DNA from: Cryptomeria japonica
Lineage: Eukaryota; Streptophyta; Pinopsida; Cupressales; Cupressaceae
DNA length: 64,000 nt
NCBI RefSeq assembly: GCF_030272615.1
Contig: NC_081406.1
Span: 219,364,997 to 219,428,996, forward strand
Direction: 5' to 3'
Below, piece after piece: positions 34,396-45,900 of the stretch. The stretch's first letter is position 1; each line of letters begins with the position of its first letter. Under the pieces are notes generated by a model. It worked only from the letters and a program-made list of their open reading frames with translations. It made no database searches and was not told where the DNA came from. The position numbers were made by a program, and so were the translations under genes.

Positions 34396-35768
34396 TCTTT
34401 CACACACACATTTGCTCATATTTTTAAGGTAGTGATTTGCATATGATAGATGTTTGTTTGATAGTGACATGTATGGTCCCAGTAAATATATTAAACACCC
34501 CTAGGCTAAATATGTCAAAAATAGAATGAGTTCAATTTGAAGCCAATGTATTTAAGATATAACATGCAAGGAGAAGCATTAGGGATCCTAGTTACAAGGA
34601 AGAAAATGACAGAAGTTGAAGAAAAGCTTGCTTCTCGCACTGCAATTACAAGCTAAGTAGAAAGTGCCCTTACTCAAAATACTGGACAAATGTGTTTTTA
34701 CAATTCATTCCCTGTATTCCAAATCAAGGGCATCAGTTATGTAACTCTCTATTGTGCAACAGGACGTTAATTGGTCTCCATCCGTGTGGGATATACACGT
34801 AAAAAATGATGTATATGTGGGAATGTTAGTTTCTTATCATGATAAAACACATTTGCATTGATATTTACAATCCCACGTGATGACATTTGCTTCTGTACAA
34901 AATTATTGAAGATCCTGGATTTAATTGAGAATTTTATGTCATTTTTCTAGAAGTAAGATATTCTATCTAATATGAGTCGATTAACCAAAAAACTGAATTC
35001 GTCATTGAAGGTGCACTGTAGTCCCCATTTTAGTTTTCCCTTAATATACACAAGTATCCTTGTTGCATCTTTCTAGCAATCAACACTAGGGAATGTGATG
35101 AATCATGATACCATGCCAATTTCAGAGGTGTCTGGCCCAGTTTTGGGGAGAAATTAAGTAAATGGTTATGGTATTGCCTCGGACTTACCATCATTTTTAT
35201 AACATTGCATTCATTGGTTCTCAATTTTCTTGGCAAATAATTTTTCGGACTTAATGCATATAGTTTTCAATAAGCTGTTCCAAATTTCTTCAACGTGCTA
35301 TGTACATACTTTGACTGATATAGTATGCCATTTTCCTTTTATGGTACCATTTCTAGACATTCCAGTTACATTTTTTTGGCTCTTAAATAAACCTCTCCCT
35401 AATTTTATTGATTCTCTAAATCTTCTTATTGATTCCCAAAGAACCAAAAAATATAATAACTTTCAGAAACCTCATGACTGATGCAGGAGCAGGAGTCCTT
35501 CAAAATCGCTATAAGATAAATGCAGATTGTTGCTTAGGGAAAATGTGAGTTTTTCATTACTATTTCAGAATGTATTAAAGTTTAATTTCATGTCACCCAC
35601 TGATTTTTGCGCATTGTTTATCTGCCTTCTTACAGATTTGTAAAGGCATTGGCACAACGTTTGTTCAATGGAGATGTGACTCAAGCTGCCTTCCGTATCT
35701 TATATGACTTTCGGAAAGGGAAATTCGGTTGGATAGCTCTTGAGAGGCCTCCGTCAAATACCATGTAA
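22085..35768 (+). CDS. DGP3: DAR GTPase 3-like, chloroplast RbgA/YlqF-type ribosome assembly GTPase
   Basis: Eight exons join without a frame break: 22085-22222, 22343-22459, 22658-22801, 22972-23058, 33790-33905, 34180-34361, 35487-35544, 35636-35768 (stop TAA 35766). All introns are GT-AG. The 324-residue product has the circularly permuted order of this family: WYPGH, the DAR box (EVRDARIP), G4 (LNKVD), then G1 (GYPNVGKSS), G2 (PGVTRE) and a G3 region, ending FRKGKFG.IALERPP. Bacterial RbgA acts in 50S maturation and the closest plant relatives are plastid DAR GTPases. The N-terminal transit peptide is not included in these exons. Odd point: the invariant G3 aspartate (DSPG) is glycine here. 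The intron 23059-33789 is about 10.7 kb because of an LTR retrotransposon. The low coordinate is the first certain exon, not the gene start. Confidence 0.88.
23390..23790. repeat. G/C-rich dispersed repeat block
   Basis: A G-rich stretch (23400-23525, GGGGATGGGGGAACGTGGAG) followed by GTTACCAAGAGACCCGTCTCC at about 23643 and several GAGACG/CGTCTC words. A similar mixture lies at 33360-33595 and a related GTTACCAG motif at 9101 and 9635. The unit probably represents one repeat family scattered through the gene's introns; boundaries are not clear. Confidence 0.4.
24431..26283 (-). pseudogene. Decayed retrotransposon gag
   Basis: The clearest part is the minus-strand frame 25509-25012, with the retrotransposon gag pattern [10 protein letters not shown]...[13 protein letters not shown], then [20 protein letters not shown]. 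Upstream a poly-Gln run (CAA repeats, about 25730-25757) and downstream an Asn/His-rich tail (24954-24700; [17 protein letters not shown]) are in other frames or beyond stops. At least three frameshifts or stops break the gene. No CCHC zinc knuckle was found. Gag would form the particle that packages element RNA; this copy cannot be translated whole. Confidence 0.75.
26359..26517. repeat. Duplicated LTR/PBS junction, 112-bp offset
   Basis: TCAGCCCTCCTTCTAGCACC plus the following AATTNTGTTGACNTG occurs at 26359 and again at 26471. Each includes the PBS-like sequence and the first bases of the LTR terminus, but only the 26471 copy continues into an LTR. The 26359 copy is a small duplicate of the junction inside the leader. 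Confidence 0.8.
27291..27300 (-). promoter_or_regulatory. TATA box of the 6.7-kb LTR
   Basis: Minus strand reads CCTATATAAG, preceded by the same TTTGTAAA/CTCATTTG landmarks as the TATA box at 14130. It would start transcripts towards the PBS and gag. Confidence 0.55.
27323..27340. promoter_or_regulatory. Second copy of the telo-box palindrome
   Basis: Perfect AAACCCTAATTAGGGTTT, about 25 bp upstream of the TATA box on the minus strand, compared with about 65 bp in the other LTR. Confidence 0.6.
27665..30920 (-). pseudogene. Decayed unknown ORF region inside the LTR
   Basis: Minus-strand open stretches in different frames: 30920-30597, 30697-30419, 29795-29187, 29299-28871, 28715-28311 and 28189-27665. 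They read as one former gene or two, broken by frameshifts and stops; for example the first passes into the second by a frame change at about 30690. Residues include a [16 protein letters not shown] phrase and, near the end, Glu/Lys-rich helical segments. I see no RT, integrase, gag or protease motif and do not recognise the family. Its place in U3 of an LTR is unusual. Confidence 0.5.
31163..31262. repeat. 25-bp tandem repeat, four copies
   Basis: Four nearly exact units of AATCCAAGTCATGCGTCATACTTGG type. Each unit has inverted ends CCAAGT/ACTTGG, so it can fold alone or pair with its neighbours. The exactness suggests recent expansion. Confidence 0.9.
31605..32520. repeat. 84-bp tandem array, eleven copies
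   Basis: GATTCATGGATTT begins at about 31641, 31725, 31809, 31893, 31977, 32060, 32144, 32228, 32311, 32394 and 32477, a period of 83-84 bp. Each unit also has CTTGGGCGGAATTT, TGTCCTTG and TTTTGGCGCC, the last a near palindrome. Units diverge gradually along the array. ORFs on both strands are artefacts of the 84-bp period, which is a multiple of three. Confidence 0.92.
33360..33595. repeat. G/C-rich repeat block near the intron end
   Basis: Contains CCCGTCTCCTAG, GACGTTTCCCC and a long G-rich run (GGTGGGGGAGGGGGATG) that echo the block at 23390-23790. The retroelement sits between the two, so it could have inserted into one such repeat, but a clean alignment cannot be shown by eye. Confidence 0.4.
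33790..35768 (+). CDS. DGP3: DAR GTPase exons E-H (P-loop, G2, G3, C-terminal domain)
   Basis: Exon E (33790-33905) has the P-loop GYPNVGKSS and G2 PGVTRELK; exon F (34180-34361) has [13 protein letters not shown] and the C-terminal helix [12 protein letters not shown]; exon G (35487-35544) and H (35636-35768) complete the domain to the stop. Phases across these junctions are 2, 1 and 2. In exon F the codon GGT at 34214-34216 replaces the aspartate codon of DSPG. The donor of exon F is GTCTCT, the start of a (CT)n microsatellite. Confidence 0.88.
34362..34402. repeat. CT microsatellite forming a splice donor
   Basis: The intron starts GTCTCTCTC, so the donor GT and the next bases are the microsatellite itself; it is followed by CACACACAC at about 34401. 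Length variation here would leave the GT intact. Confidence 0.75.
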
Positions 35769-37533
35769 AGCCCTAACATAATAGAGGGTTCAATATTTTT
35801 TTGGGCTCCAATGGTTGCAATGGTGTTTGAAAAGTTGATTACATCCACGTTGACGTATAAAGCCCCCTTCTGTGGTTGAGTGAGCATACAAGACCTGAAA
35901 GCTGATGCATCTTGATATTAGCAAAATGCTATACAAGAAGTTTTAGATATATGTGTATGACAATAGAAAAGCTGATATTAGAAGCAAAGCCAACGTGACC
36001 ACATCAATCAACTAAATGTATAAATGTAAAGCTCTGTCACTATGGTCTAGTGTAATGTGCTGCCCTTGCATCTGGCAGTGACACAAGTCCAAAACTTGTC
36101 CGGAATGCCCATTGAATCTTAGTGCCACAAAGTTCACATTTGTAAACCTACCGTATGTTTGAAACTCAAAAAAACTCATCAAGTTAGCAAGAGAGGTAAC
36201 TTCAGATCTTATCAAAAAAATGTATAACATAAATCTTAACAATATTTGCCAATTAGGTTTTTATTTACGGCAAATGCAAAGATTTCCACCATCAGCGTAT
36301 ATATAAATTGAATTTTAATATAAGAGTGGATGAGGGTGCTTCTGCTAAATTTTTATTCGTAATTTTGTTTCTTTTTTTTTAATTTTGGAAATTGGTATAT
36401 AACTGTCAAGGAAAATATTATTACTAGGGTTTTTACAGTAGAAACTCCTTTTCAAAGCTTGAAAAGACATATTACATGTTAATGTGTATTAATGCTGATG
36501 GTTACAATTCGGTGAGCTGACATATTGTATATTAATGTATAAAAATGTTGAGGGCTGAAATTGTGTGAACTAGCATATGTAATTCTAGGCAGGGATATCC
36601 TTACAAATTAAGATCGATCAAAACGTATTATATTTCAAATAGGATTACTGGGGTTTTCTTATGCAGTATTTAAACCAAAATGTTATTATAAAAAGGGCTC
36701 CATTGATCTAGGAGGAAAAACATTCATGTTGAAAAAAAAATGTAGCTGTAAGCATATATGTTTTGGCATTTTCAGAACTACTATCTGTATGATAAGTATA
36801 AAAAATTATTCATTTTTTTTACTAGGTTTTCTGTCTATATATTTATAGTTATGAACAATAATTGAGGTAAAAATGAAGATAACATTATTTTGAGTCTTCT
36901 ATAATGAAAGGTTTCACATACTAAATTGATGTGTGATTTGAATATGATCATTAAATTACCATTAGTTTTAATCCTTTTTGTTTTATAATATTCTCTTTAA
37001 GGATCCAATAGCCACCCATGTTCCAATACTACTCATCCCTTCCACACCCGAACCCCAAAGAACTTTTGCATTATAACCAATACAAAGCTTTACAATATCT
37101 AATAAAAATTGTCATATGATTTAATACATGTTCTCTTGTGGATGTGTTGTTGATCAATAAATGTTATCAAAATACATGCAAGTTCATTTCTAATATCTAA
37201 TATAGGACAAGGTGCCCCAAAATTCTCACTTTTATAATTACATTAAATCTTTTATGTTTACAATAACCACCCACTTGCATAAGGTTCAAAACTCAAAGTA
37301 GTTTATACATATATGTTTTTATGCATCAACTTGATGAGTTTCCAAATACACATTCTCTCATACCTACTTTCACATCTGCATGGGCCCAACTCTATTCTCT
37401 ATAGGTACCTGCACAATAATAAATGATGTAAAGGCCCCCTACTAGACATAAAACAAAATATAATTCATAATTCAATCATCCCATCATAGAAATCATACAT
37501 AAATCGTAACTACAATGTGTAAGTTAGTTGTTT
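35769..37533. other. 3' flank of the DAR GTPase gene, no further gene seen
   Basis: AT-rich sequence with no domain-bearing ORF or repeat. The first few hundred bases presumably hold the 3' UTR; AATAAA-like words occur but none is clearly the signal. Ends at target site CATAT. Confidence 0.5.
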
Positions 37534-37538
37534 CATAT

Positions 37539-39198
37539 TGTGTAGGGGAAAAAGCGAGACTAGGTTAACATGCCCTAATCCTACCTTTTGACACACATTA
37601 CGGAATACGAAAGAGCCTAGAGGTATCACACAATTGGCTACTTCTTTTTATGAAAGAGAGAGCCACAGGCTACCTATTAGGATTTCTATTCCTTTGTTGA
37701 AATTGAAAGATAAAATGATGCAAGTTCAAGTCCTAATGCATGTATGAACTAATAACAAGATTGCAGAATTGAGATTAAACAATGAACAGCTGTAAACACA
37801 AGGATGAAATAAGAATACAGATGCGTACCCGAAGTCAAAATCTGAGTGAAAATGTTCGGGACGGGGGCGCGGGTGCCACTGTCCTGATACTATGCCGGAA
37901 ATTGCACCTGAAACTGCTGTCTTGCACTCTGGAAACTGTCGAAAATGTTGTCTGTCAGGAGGACCAGGGCGCCCAGCGCCCCTGTCCTGGTAGGACCAAG
38001 GCGCCCACGCCCCTGTCCAAGTCTTTTGCTCTGCAATTTGGTGTGGAGTGCTGTCTCGACCTGCTTTTCCCGGATCTATAACCTGCGGTGTCGTCCGAGT
38101 CCCAAAACCTGCACTTGTATCTGAAAAAGGGTATGGTGGGTGGCTATATAGGGTTTTGCCTTAGTCAAACCCCCGCTTCGGTGATTTCCACCTCCACGAA
38201 TAGCCAAGTTGTATTGTAAAATGTATTGTGTGTGCAGACCTTGTATGTGTGCAAGATCCTAAAATGCAAGTAAGCAAACTAGAGCAACCTAGAAAGTAAA
38301 CCCTAATTGCTTGTAAATGATAATGTAAATGCTCTAAATCAAGATGCAAAGTGATCTAAAGCATGAATAAATGATATATTGAAGCTTATGCAAAGACATG
38401 AAAACAACATGAAATCATACCCAACCCCCAAGGGAGGGGTACAAGCCAATCTTCAATCGGTAATCTCGTATTGTTCTTCAATGTCTTCCAAGCCCTAAAT
38501 GGATGAATGAAATTGATAAATGCTTGATAGAGGGATGTTGAATGTTGTTGAAGTCTTCAAAGATCTTCTCTTTCGCTGCATATGAGGTTCCTGAAAACCA
38601 AATTCGAATCCTTTCAAATGAAGAAAGAGAGCTCTGATGAATGAAACCCTAGGTCGTAATTTCATCTTTTGGCCGACCTAGAGATTGAATCTCCCACCAA
38701 TTTCTTAGGGTTAAGCTTTATTTTATGATTGGATTGTGCTCCTAAAATTTCGGGAAAAATGTCCGGGACCATGTGCACTCCGAGCGCCACGGTCCTGACA
38801 ACTTTTCACCAAACTTTCAGGGCCATCGGATATGATGATTTTAGAGAGAATCCCGAAGTTATAGGTGATTTCGAGATGTTTTGACCCTCGAAACCAAGCC
38901 CCCAAGTTCAAAATAGGACTTAATTAGGGTTTTTGATTGAATGATGTATTGGAGGAATAAAATGAAAAGGGCACACTTTAACGAAAGGGCCCAACTTTAT
39001 GATGCAGAGGATGATGAAATAGGACCTTAGACCTAATAATAAAATGTAATAGTGCTAAAGGAGAAATGCAATGCAGAGGACGATGAAATAGTGCTAAAGG
39101 AGAAATGCAATGCAAAATGTAAAATGCACCAAGGCGGGTGCTAAACTAGGTGTGAAATTGTACCACCCTAGCAAGTGCGTACAATTTACGATGCTACA
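37539..39198 (-). repeat. 3' LTR of the Tat element (1660 bp)
   Basis: It begins TGTGTAGGGG and ends GATGCTACA on the plus strand and matches 48657-50309 nearly throughout. A TATA-like TATATAG is at about 38144-38152 on the minus strand, touching the telo-box AAACCCTA. Differences from the 5' LTR include a duplicated GATGCAGAGG stretch near 39000-39100 and two rather than three units of the GGACCAGGGCGCCC repeat at 37968-38020. Confidence 0.9.
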
Positions 39199-39213
39199 TT
39201 TAGCCCCCACTTT
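39199..39213 (-). promoter_or_regulatory. Polypurine tract
   Basis: Minus strand AAAGTGGGGGCTAAA lies directly against the 3' LTR start TGTAGCATCG, the expected place for plus-strand priming. Confidence 0.75.
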
Positions 39214-39777
39214 AGCGGTCATATGAGTACTACGTGCATATGCAAGCTAAAGTACAGAAAAGTAAACATCATTTGAAAAAGGATATATCCATAAGTTGTC
39301 GGACGAAGCCCCCAGCGGTATCTGCAGTACATAGTTAGGAACCGCACCCTACAAAACACACGTTAGATCACAAAATCACCTAATGCTTACTAAGGAAAGT
39401 GATGAAATTTGTGAGTAGCTATATGCCCCCCCTGTTTCAACTTGCTTATGAGGGAGGTGAAACAGGGTAGCATGTTTACTTACGACAAATTGTGTAAGAG
39501 TATTGATGAGGGATGTTCACTGAAAAGGCTTCATCAGAGCACTTTTTGGAACATCTCGAAAGTAGGGGAATGAAAATACGATTCCTACGCAACAAACGGT
39601 TCGAAAATCACATCTCCCAAACTCAAGTTATGATGAAATGAGTGATAGAGGAAAATTAGGGTTTTGAAAGTAAAGGTAAGGGAATGAAAGTATATACCTT
39701 GAAAGTGACACTTGCATTTGTCACTTTGTTGATTTTTGAATACTGTTCATTGCAGCGGAGCCCACATAGCCATCATC

Positions 39778-42331
39778 ATGCCTTCACGACGACCGGAGCG
39801 TCCCACGAGGATTGAGATCCTGTGCCAGGCCGTGATCGATGATGAGCAACTGGACGAGGTGAGTTGACTGAATGTTGACTTTTGATTTTCTGCATTTGAC
39901 TTTCTGTGATTGTTTGCGGGCCCTGGAATCTGACCCTGGGTCCCACCCAGGGCGCCATGGTCCCTGTGGGGCGCCATGGTCCCTTCAGGGTGCCATGGTC
40001 CCTGTGGGGCGCCATGGTTCCCTCAGGGTGCCATGGTCCTTGACAGGGCACCATGGTCCCTGACAGGGCGCCATGGTCCCAATCAGGACTTGGCGAGAGA
40101 TGTCAGGGTTAGTATACGATGTTCGACAGTTTGCATGAGTAATTTTGATGATCGAGTACTGATTATAGTTTTGTTTTTGTGTTGCAGGGTCTCCCATACA
40201 TGAGAGAGCATACGGCGGGATAGATTCTTTGCAGTTTGCGAGATCAAATTCCTTGGCTGACTCAGGCAGAGAGAGGCACATTGTCGATCGTGGGTTTATG
40301 GTATGCGATCCTCATGCCAGCCATTCGGTTCCATCCTGCGATGCTGATGGCACTGATGGAGCGATGGGAACCTGACACATGCACATTTCATCTCCCAGTA
40401 GGAGAGCTGACGGTTACACTTGAGGATGTGTACCGCATACTTCGTCTTCCTATCAGAAGAGCTACTGTGACATACGCGACCGATCGATCTGCGGAGGACC
40501 ATCAGAGGGAGTAGGTATATTGCATAGGGAGAGTCATGCCGAGCGAGATGAGAGGTCGCATCATGGTCAGCTGGCTCTTACATCCTATAGGAGAGGTGCC
40601 CCTTGTGAGACGTCTTATGATCGCCATCATAGCACTAGCCGTCTGCCCTAATGGGTGAGGTACGCACATGCATGGGGGTCTCACATGGTGCATCAGAGCT
40701 ATGGAGAGACACAGGAGAGTATATGCTTGGGGTCGGAGTATACTTGCACATCTCTATCACGACCTTGAGGAGTATGTGTTTGGACAGGGTTGCAGCTTGA
40801 TGACATGCACACTTCTGCAGGTGTGGATATTTGAGCACTTCACATGCACCAGGCCTGTCGGCTTTCTGATGAGTACGGCTAGCAAGCGACCTAGGGTGTT
40901 TGCTTATCCACTTACTAGTGAGTGGAGATTTGGAGATCTGCTATATTGGAGAGTGATATTTTATAGATTGAAAGCCGAGGTGACAGTATGAAGACCCTAT
41001 CTGCGGATGCACAGATGGGATGGGATGGAGAGACAGTTAGCATGCTTACAGAGGAACCGCCTACTGTGGGGAGAATATTCACATATCATAGTCCCATTCT
41101 ACTTCGACCGAGTATGGAGGCAGTTTGGGCTAGAGCAATGTGTTCCAGCCGATGTACCCATCTATACTCGACACTCACGAGTCCTTCCCAAACCTAGAGC
41201 AGTAGCGAGACCGACAATAGATGACATCGAAACTACAGATATAGAGGGATCTGATCAGGATGTAGTCACTGATTACTCTACAGAGCTCGGAGCACAGCGC
41301 AGGTATGTCTCATGATTTATGAGATCATACCCAGGGCCTATCTTTCCACCAGATCACCCGACAGGCCATCCAGGCCCATGGAGACATGGAGACCGAGATG
41401 AGGACCAGGGATCCAGGTCGGAGGAGCCAGAGGAGGGAGAGGGTCATGAGGAGGCAGGAGATCCTGATCCACCCATAGGGGATCAGCCTAGTACCGAGGA
41501 GGAGGAAGAGGACACGGATAGAGATGAGGAGAACGAGGATGCAGGTGAGGATGCGGACGAGGACGAGGATGAGGATGAGGATGAGGATAGAGATGAGGAT
41601 GAGGATGAGGATAGAGATGATGAGGAGGGGTCAGATGCATCTCCCCACCATTCAGGAGATGATACCATAGCCCTGGATCCTCCTCTTATTCCCCAAAAGG
41701 GGGAACATGAGGCGATACGGAGACCTATTTCTAGTACAGGCCAGCCTACACCCATCGTGCATAGATTATTTGAGTGAGGGGAGCCTAGTAGTTCCCAGTC
41801 ACAGATACTACCATATCACGATCCCTACTGGTGTGAGGGAGATCCAAGTATAGTAGGTTTATATTGATTGATTAATGTTTTGACGATATAGAATGGTACT
41901 AATACAAAAATCTGTTCTACTGCTACAGCTAATGTGCAGGAGTGGCGTTCCCTAATTCAGCAAGCAGTGACAGACATTTCCACGATGGCACAGATCCCTA
42001 GTTCCTCACAGATTGCTTATAGGCCTCAAGGGAACGCGGGTCAGCATGAGGACTTGTTTTCCCCATTCCGAGTACAGGTAGACATATGGAGGGAGAGAGA
42101 GAGAGAGTCCTATCAGAGGACCTTCAGTGGGCACAGTGAGATCTAGCAGCAGCCCAGGTCGAGGCTACTTCCTATCACATGATCCTTATGGATAGGAATC
42201 GTAGGAGTTCCTCTCGGAGTCACTCACGGTCTATATCGCGCTACACACCTATGGGTCCACCTGCACGGTCGGATCAGGAGGGAGCATCTAGTCGTCACTC
42301 TCCAGCCACCAGCCCTAGGGATAGAAGATGA
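39778..42331 (+). pseudogene. Antisense plant mobile domain (PMD) gene of the retroelement
   Basis: Exon 1 (39778-39858) starts MPSRRPERPTR and ends at a GTGAGT donor; exon 2 (40188 to about 41856) has the PMD signature TCTFHLPVGELTVTLEDV and RILRLPI, then a conserved-looking domain through GLEQCVPADVP. An acidic run (EDEDED, about 41500-41630) and an Arg/Ser tail (RSSSRSHSRS, to stop TGA 42329) follow, the latter in exon 3 from 41929. One frame continues through six in-frame stops (TAG 40221, TAG 40512, TGA 40656, TGA 40989, TGA 41313, TGA 41775). PMD proteins include host silencing factors and transposon-borne copies. It is antisense to pol and just outside the 3' LTR. Confidence 0.8.
39935..40085. 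repeat. GCGCCATGGTCCC tandem repeat in intron 1 of the PMD gene
   Basis: About seven units of roughly 20 bp with CAGGGCGCCATGGTCCCTG as the theme; the unit length alternates slightly. Each includes the palindromes GGCGCC and CCATGG. Related GC-rich words (CCAGGGCGCCC) occur in the LTRs, so the array may be derived from the same sequence. Confidence 0.85.
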
Positions 42332-42940
42332 TTTTATGATGTAGGATAGATCATATTTTGGATGTATAATGACCTATATTTGTATACGATCCACATATAT
42401 ATATATATACATGCTTCTCTTTGTCTCAAATGTGTTATCTTTAATGCTTAAAACAATGTATATTTTGCTTTGATTAAATCTAATACATTTGGTAGGTGTA
42501 CATGTATATTCAGGATTTAATTTTCATGTGATTGATTTCTCAATGCTCCATGATTAAATTGATACATGTGTGACTTAATTAAAATATTTAATCAAGTACT
42601 ACATTAACGATAGGGAAGAAATATGCATTAAGTCTAAGAATCATATAACTAATGTGATTTAATTTTGAACTTAAACACAACATGATACGATTCTACTTAA
42701 CACATAAAGACATTGTATAATATGCTAGCATAATAGAAATGTAAATCTTTTAAAATTTACATAAATGAATTCAAGACAAACTATAAAGTAAAGAAACACG
42801 CTTGTCGAGAACGAAGCAATATAGATTAAACACCATATCATTTAACTCTATTTTGCTCTAATTAAGATATACTAACATATTACCCAATGTTGAAGAACTG
42901 AAAAGAAGCTTAGATGAAATGAAAGGTAAGGAATGAAAAA
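42332..42940. other. Spacer between antisense PMD gene and integrase
   Basis: AT-rich, no ORF; includes an (AT)n run at about 42395-42408. Presumably the convergent 3' ends of the two transcription units lie here. Confidence 0.5.
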
Positions 42941-45900
42941 TTAAGCATAATATCTACACAAGTGCATAGCATTGATAGGTTCTTTAAGAGGCATACCGTC
43001 TACATCCGCTATTTTGTAAGCACTTGATCCATAATCTTCAATAACGATATATGGTCCAAGCCAATTAGGACTAAATTTTCCCTTTTCTGCAGGTAAGGCA
43101 TTCACATTGCGCTGATTCTCATAGAGGACTAAGTCACTTATTGAGAAGGAACGTTGAATAACCTTATCATTATAGCTTCGTTGTAGAGTTTTGTGATACG
43201 CTTGAATATGCTCAAGAGTGTTTATACGCTGTTCATCAAGCATCTCAAGCTGTTGAAGTCGTTGTTCTCTATAAGAGTCATCATCTACTATACCTTTGAG
43301 AGAAACCCTAAGTGATGGAATCTCTAACTCTAAAGGCATAATAGTGTCAGCACCATAAACAAGATTATAAGGGGTAGTTCCTGTAGCAATTCGTACACTC
43401 ATTCGGTAGGCCCAAAGAGCATAGACTAGCTGATTACTCCAATCCTTACCATGCTTATTCACAGTTTTGCGAAGAATCTATTCAATTATCTTATTGGATG
43501 ATTTGGCTTGACCATTTGATTGAGGATAGTATGGTGTAGAAAATTGATGTTTGATATGATACTTCTCGAGGAATTTCTTCACGTCCTTGTTCTTAAATGA
43601 TGTCCCATTATCTGAGATTATAGTGGAAGGTATCCCGAATTGAGAAATGATGTTTTCTAGAAGAAATTGACAAATCACTTCAGCAGTAGTAGAGTGAAGG
43701 GGAATAGCTTCTACCCACTTCGTAAAGTAATCTGTTGTGGTTATAATGAAGGTGTGTCCTTGAGATGAAGGAGGAGAGATTTTACCAATAAGATCCAAAC
43801 CCCATGCGGAGAAAGGCCAAGAAGCTACTTGAGAATGAAGTTCTTGGGCAGGAGCATGAATCAGATTATTGTGTTGTTGACATTGATGACATTTCTTAAC
43901 AAATGAAAAAGAATCCTTCTGCATAGTTTGCCAATAGTATCCCATATGAAGCAATCTTTGAACCAAGGATTTGCCTCCAAAATGTCCCCCACAGGCACCT
44001 GAATGTGCCTCTTCAAGAGCAACGGGGATTTTCGATTTGTTAAGACAGTGAAGGAGAAGACCATCATAACCCCTTTGGTAAAGGACATTAGACAGAATGA
44101 TATATCTAGCAGACAGCTTGTGGATTCTAGCCCTAGTGTTCCTATTGGCGGAATCAGGAAAGGTACCATCGATTAGATATCTTACGATTTTCGAGTACCA
44201 TTCATCTGAGTCTATAAAGTCACAACATGTTACCAAGCTAGAATCGTCTACAATAGCTGGAGACATAAGGTTATGAATAACAAATTTAAGATCAACCACA
44301 AGGTCCTCTAAAGATACAAGAGAAGCCACACATGCCATTGCGTCCGCATGTCGATTATCTTTTTGAGGAACAGGTTCCATGGTATAAGAATCGAATTTTT
44401 GTAATAAAGAGATAGCAAGGTCTTTATATTGTGATAATTTGTCTTGTTTTGCTTGATACAGTCCTGTTACTTGTCTTATAATCAATTGCGAATCTCCATA
44501 AATATGTATGTGTTTTATATTCAGAGCTAAGGCTTCTTTTATTCCCGCTATAAGAGCCTCATACTCAGCAATGTTATTGGTACACAGGAAATTTAGACGA
44601 TAGGATAAGGGAATGGATTTCCTTGTAGGAGAAATCAGAACAACACCTGCCCCCGATCCCATACGACACTTAGAACCATCAAAGTATAACTCCCAAGTTT
44701 CATCTTTCTCTGTACAAAGAATGAAATCATCGGGAAAAGACTCAAGGTTAGGGAAGGAGAAAGGTGAAGGGGCCTCGACTAAGTGATCGGTCAATGCTTG
44801 CCCTTTAATTTCTCTTTGTGAAACAAATTTAAGGTCAAATTCAGTTAACATCATAACCCACTTAGCTAGGCGTCCTGATAAATCAGTTTTAGAGAAAAGA
44901 TGCTTCAAAGGATCAAACTTTACCATGACGTGGACTTCTGAATTTAAAAGATAATATCTCAATTTCTGAGTCGCAAACACCAAGGCCAAGCATTGTCTTT
45001 CTATCACAGAATATCGGGTCTCATAATCGAGTAAGGTACGACTTATTTAATAAACCAGACATTCCTTACCATCTTTATCATGTTGTGCCAACAATGCTAC
45101 GAGAGCATGAGAGGAAGCAGCTGTATACAGAAGGAAGGATTTAGAAGGTTCGGTAGATTGAAGAATAGGAGGACTAGCCAAATACACTTTTAAATCTTCA
45201 AATGCTTACTGACAATCTTCGTTCCATTGAAAAGTAATATTCTTTTTGAGAAGTTGAGTAAAAGGAAAGGTACGATCCACAAGTTGAGATACGAACCTAC
45301 GAATAGCTTGAATCTTTCCTTGTAAGCTTTTAAGTTGAGACACATTTCTAGGAGGTGGCATGTTGACAATAGCATCTATTTTCTTAGTGTCCACCTCAAT
45401 CCCACGATGCGAAACTATGAATCCTAATAGTTTTCCACTATCCACACCAAAAACACATTTTCGGGGATTCAAGCGCATGTGATATTTACGAATTCTTTCA
45501 AAGATTTGACGAAGGATTTTAATATGATCTATACAAAGAATGGATTTGGCTAAAATATCATCAACATAATCCTCTAAAATCTTATGCATGTAATCATGAA
45601 AGATAAGGGTCATCGCTCGTTGATAAGTTGCACCGGCATTTTTAAGTCCAAAAGGCATCATTATCCAACAAAACGTACCCCAAGGAGTGGTGAAAGCGGT
45701 TTTGAATTGATCTTGAGGGTTAATGAAAATTTGATTGTATCTTGAAAAACCATCCATGAAGGATAACAAGGCATGTCCTGCTGTAGAATCAACTATCATG
45801 TCAATGTTTGGAAGAGGGAAATCATCTTTTAAAGAAGCTCTATTTAAATCTCAAAAATTGGTACACATTCTTATTTTATTATCTGGTTTAGCCACAACGA

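Noticed and set aside
41483-41755. Minus-strand poly-Ser ORF
   Set aside because: Antisense of the acidic GAG/GAT repeat of the PMD gene.
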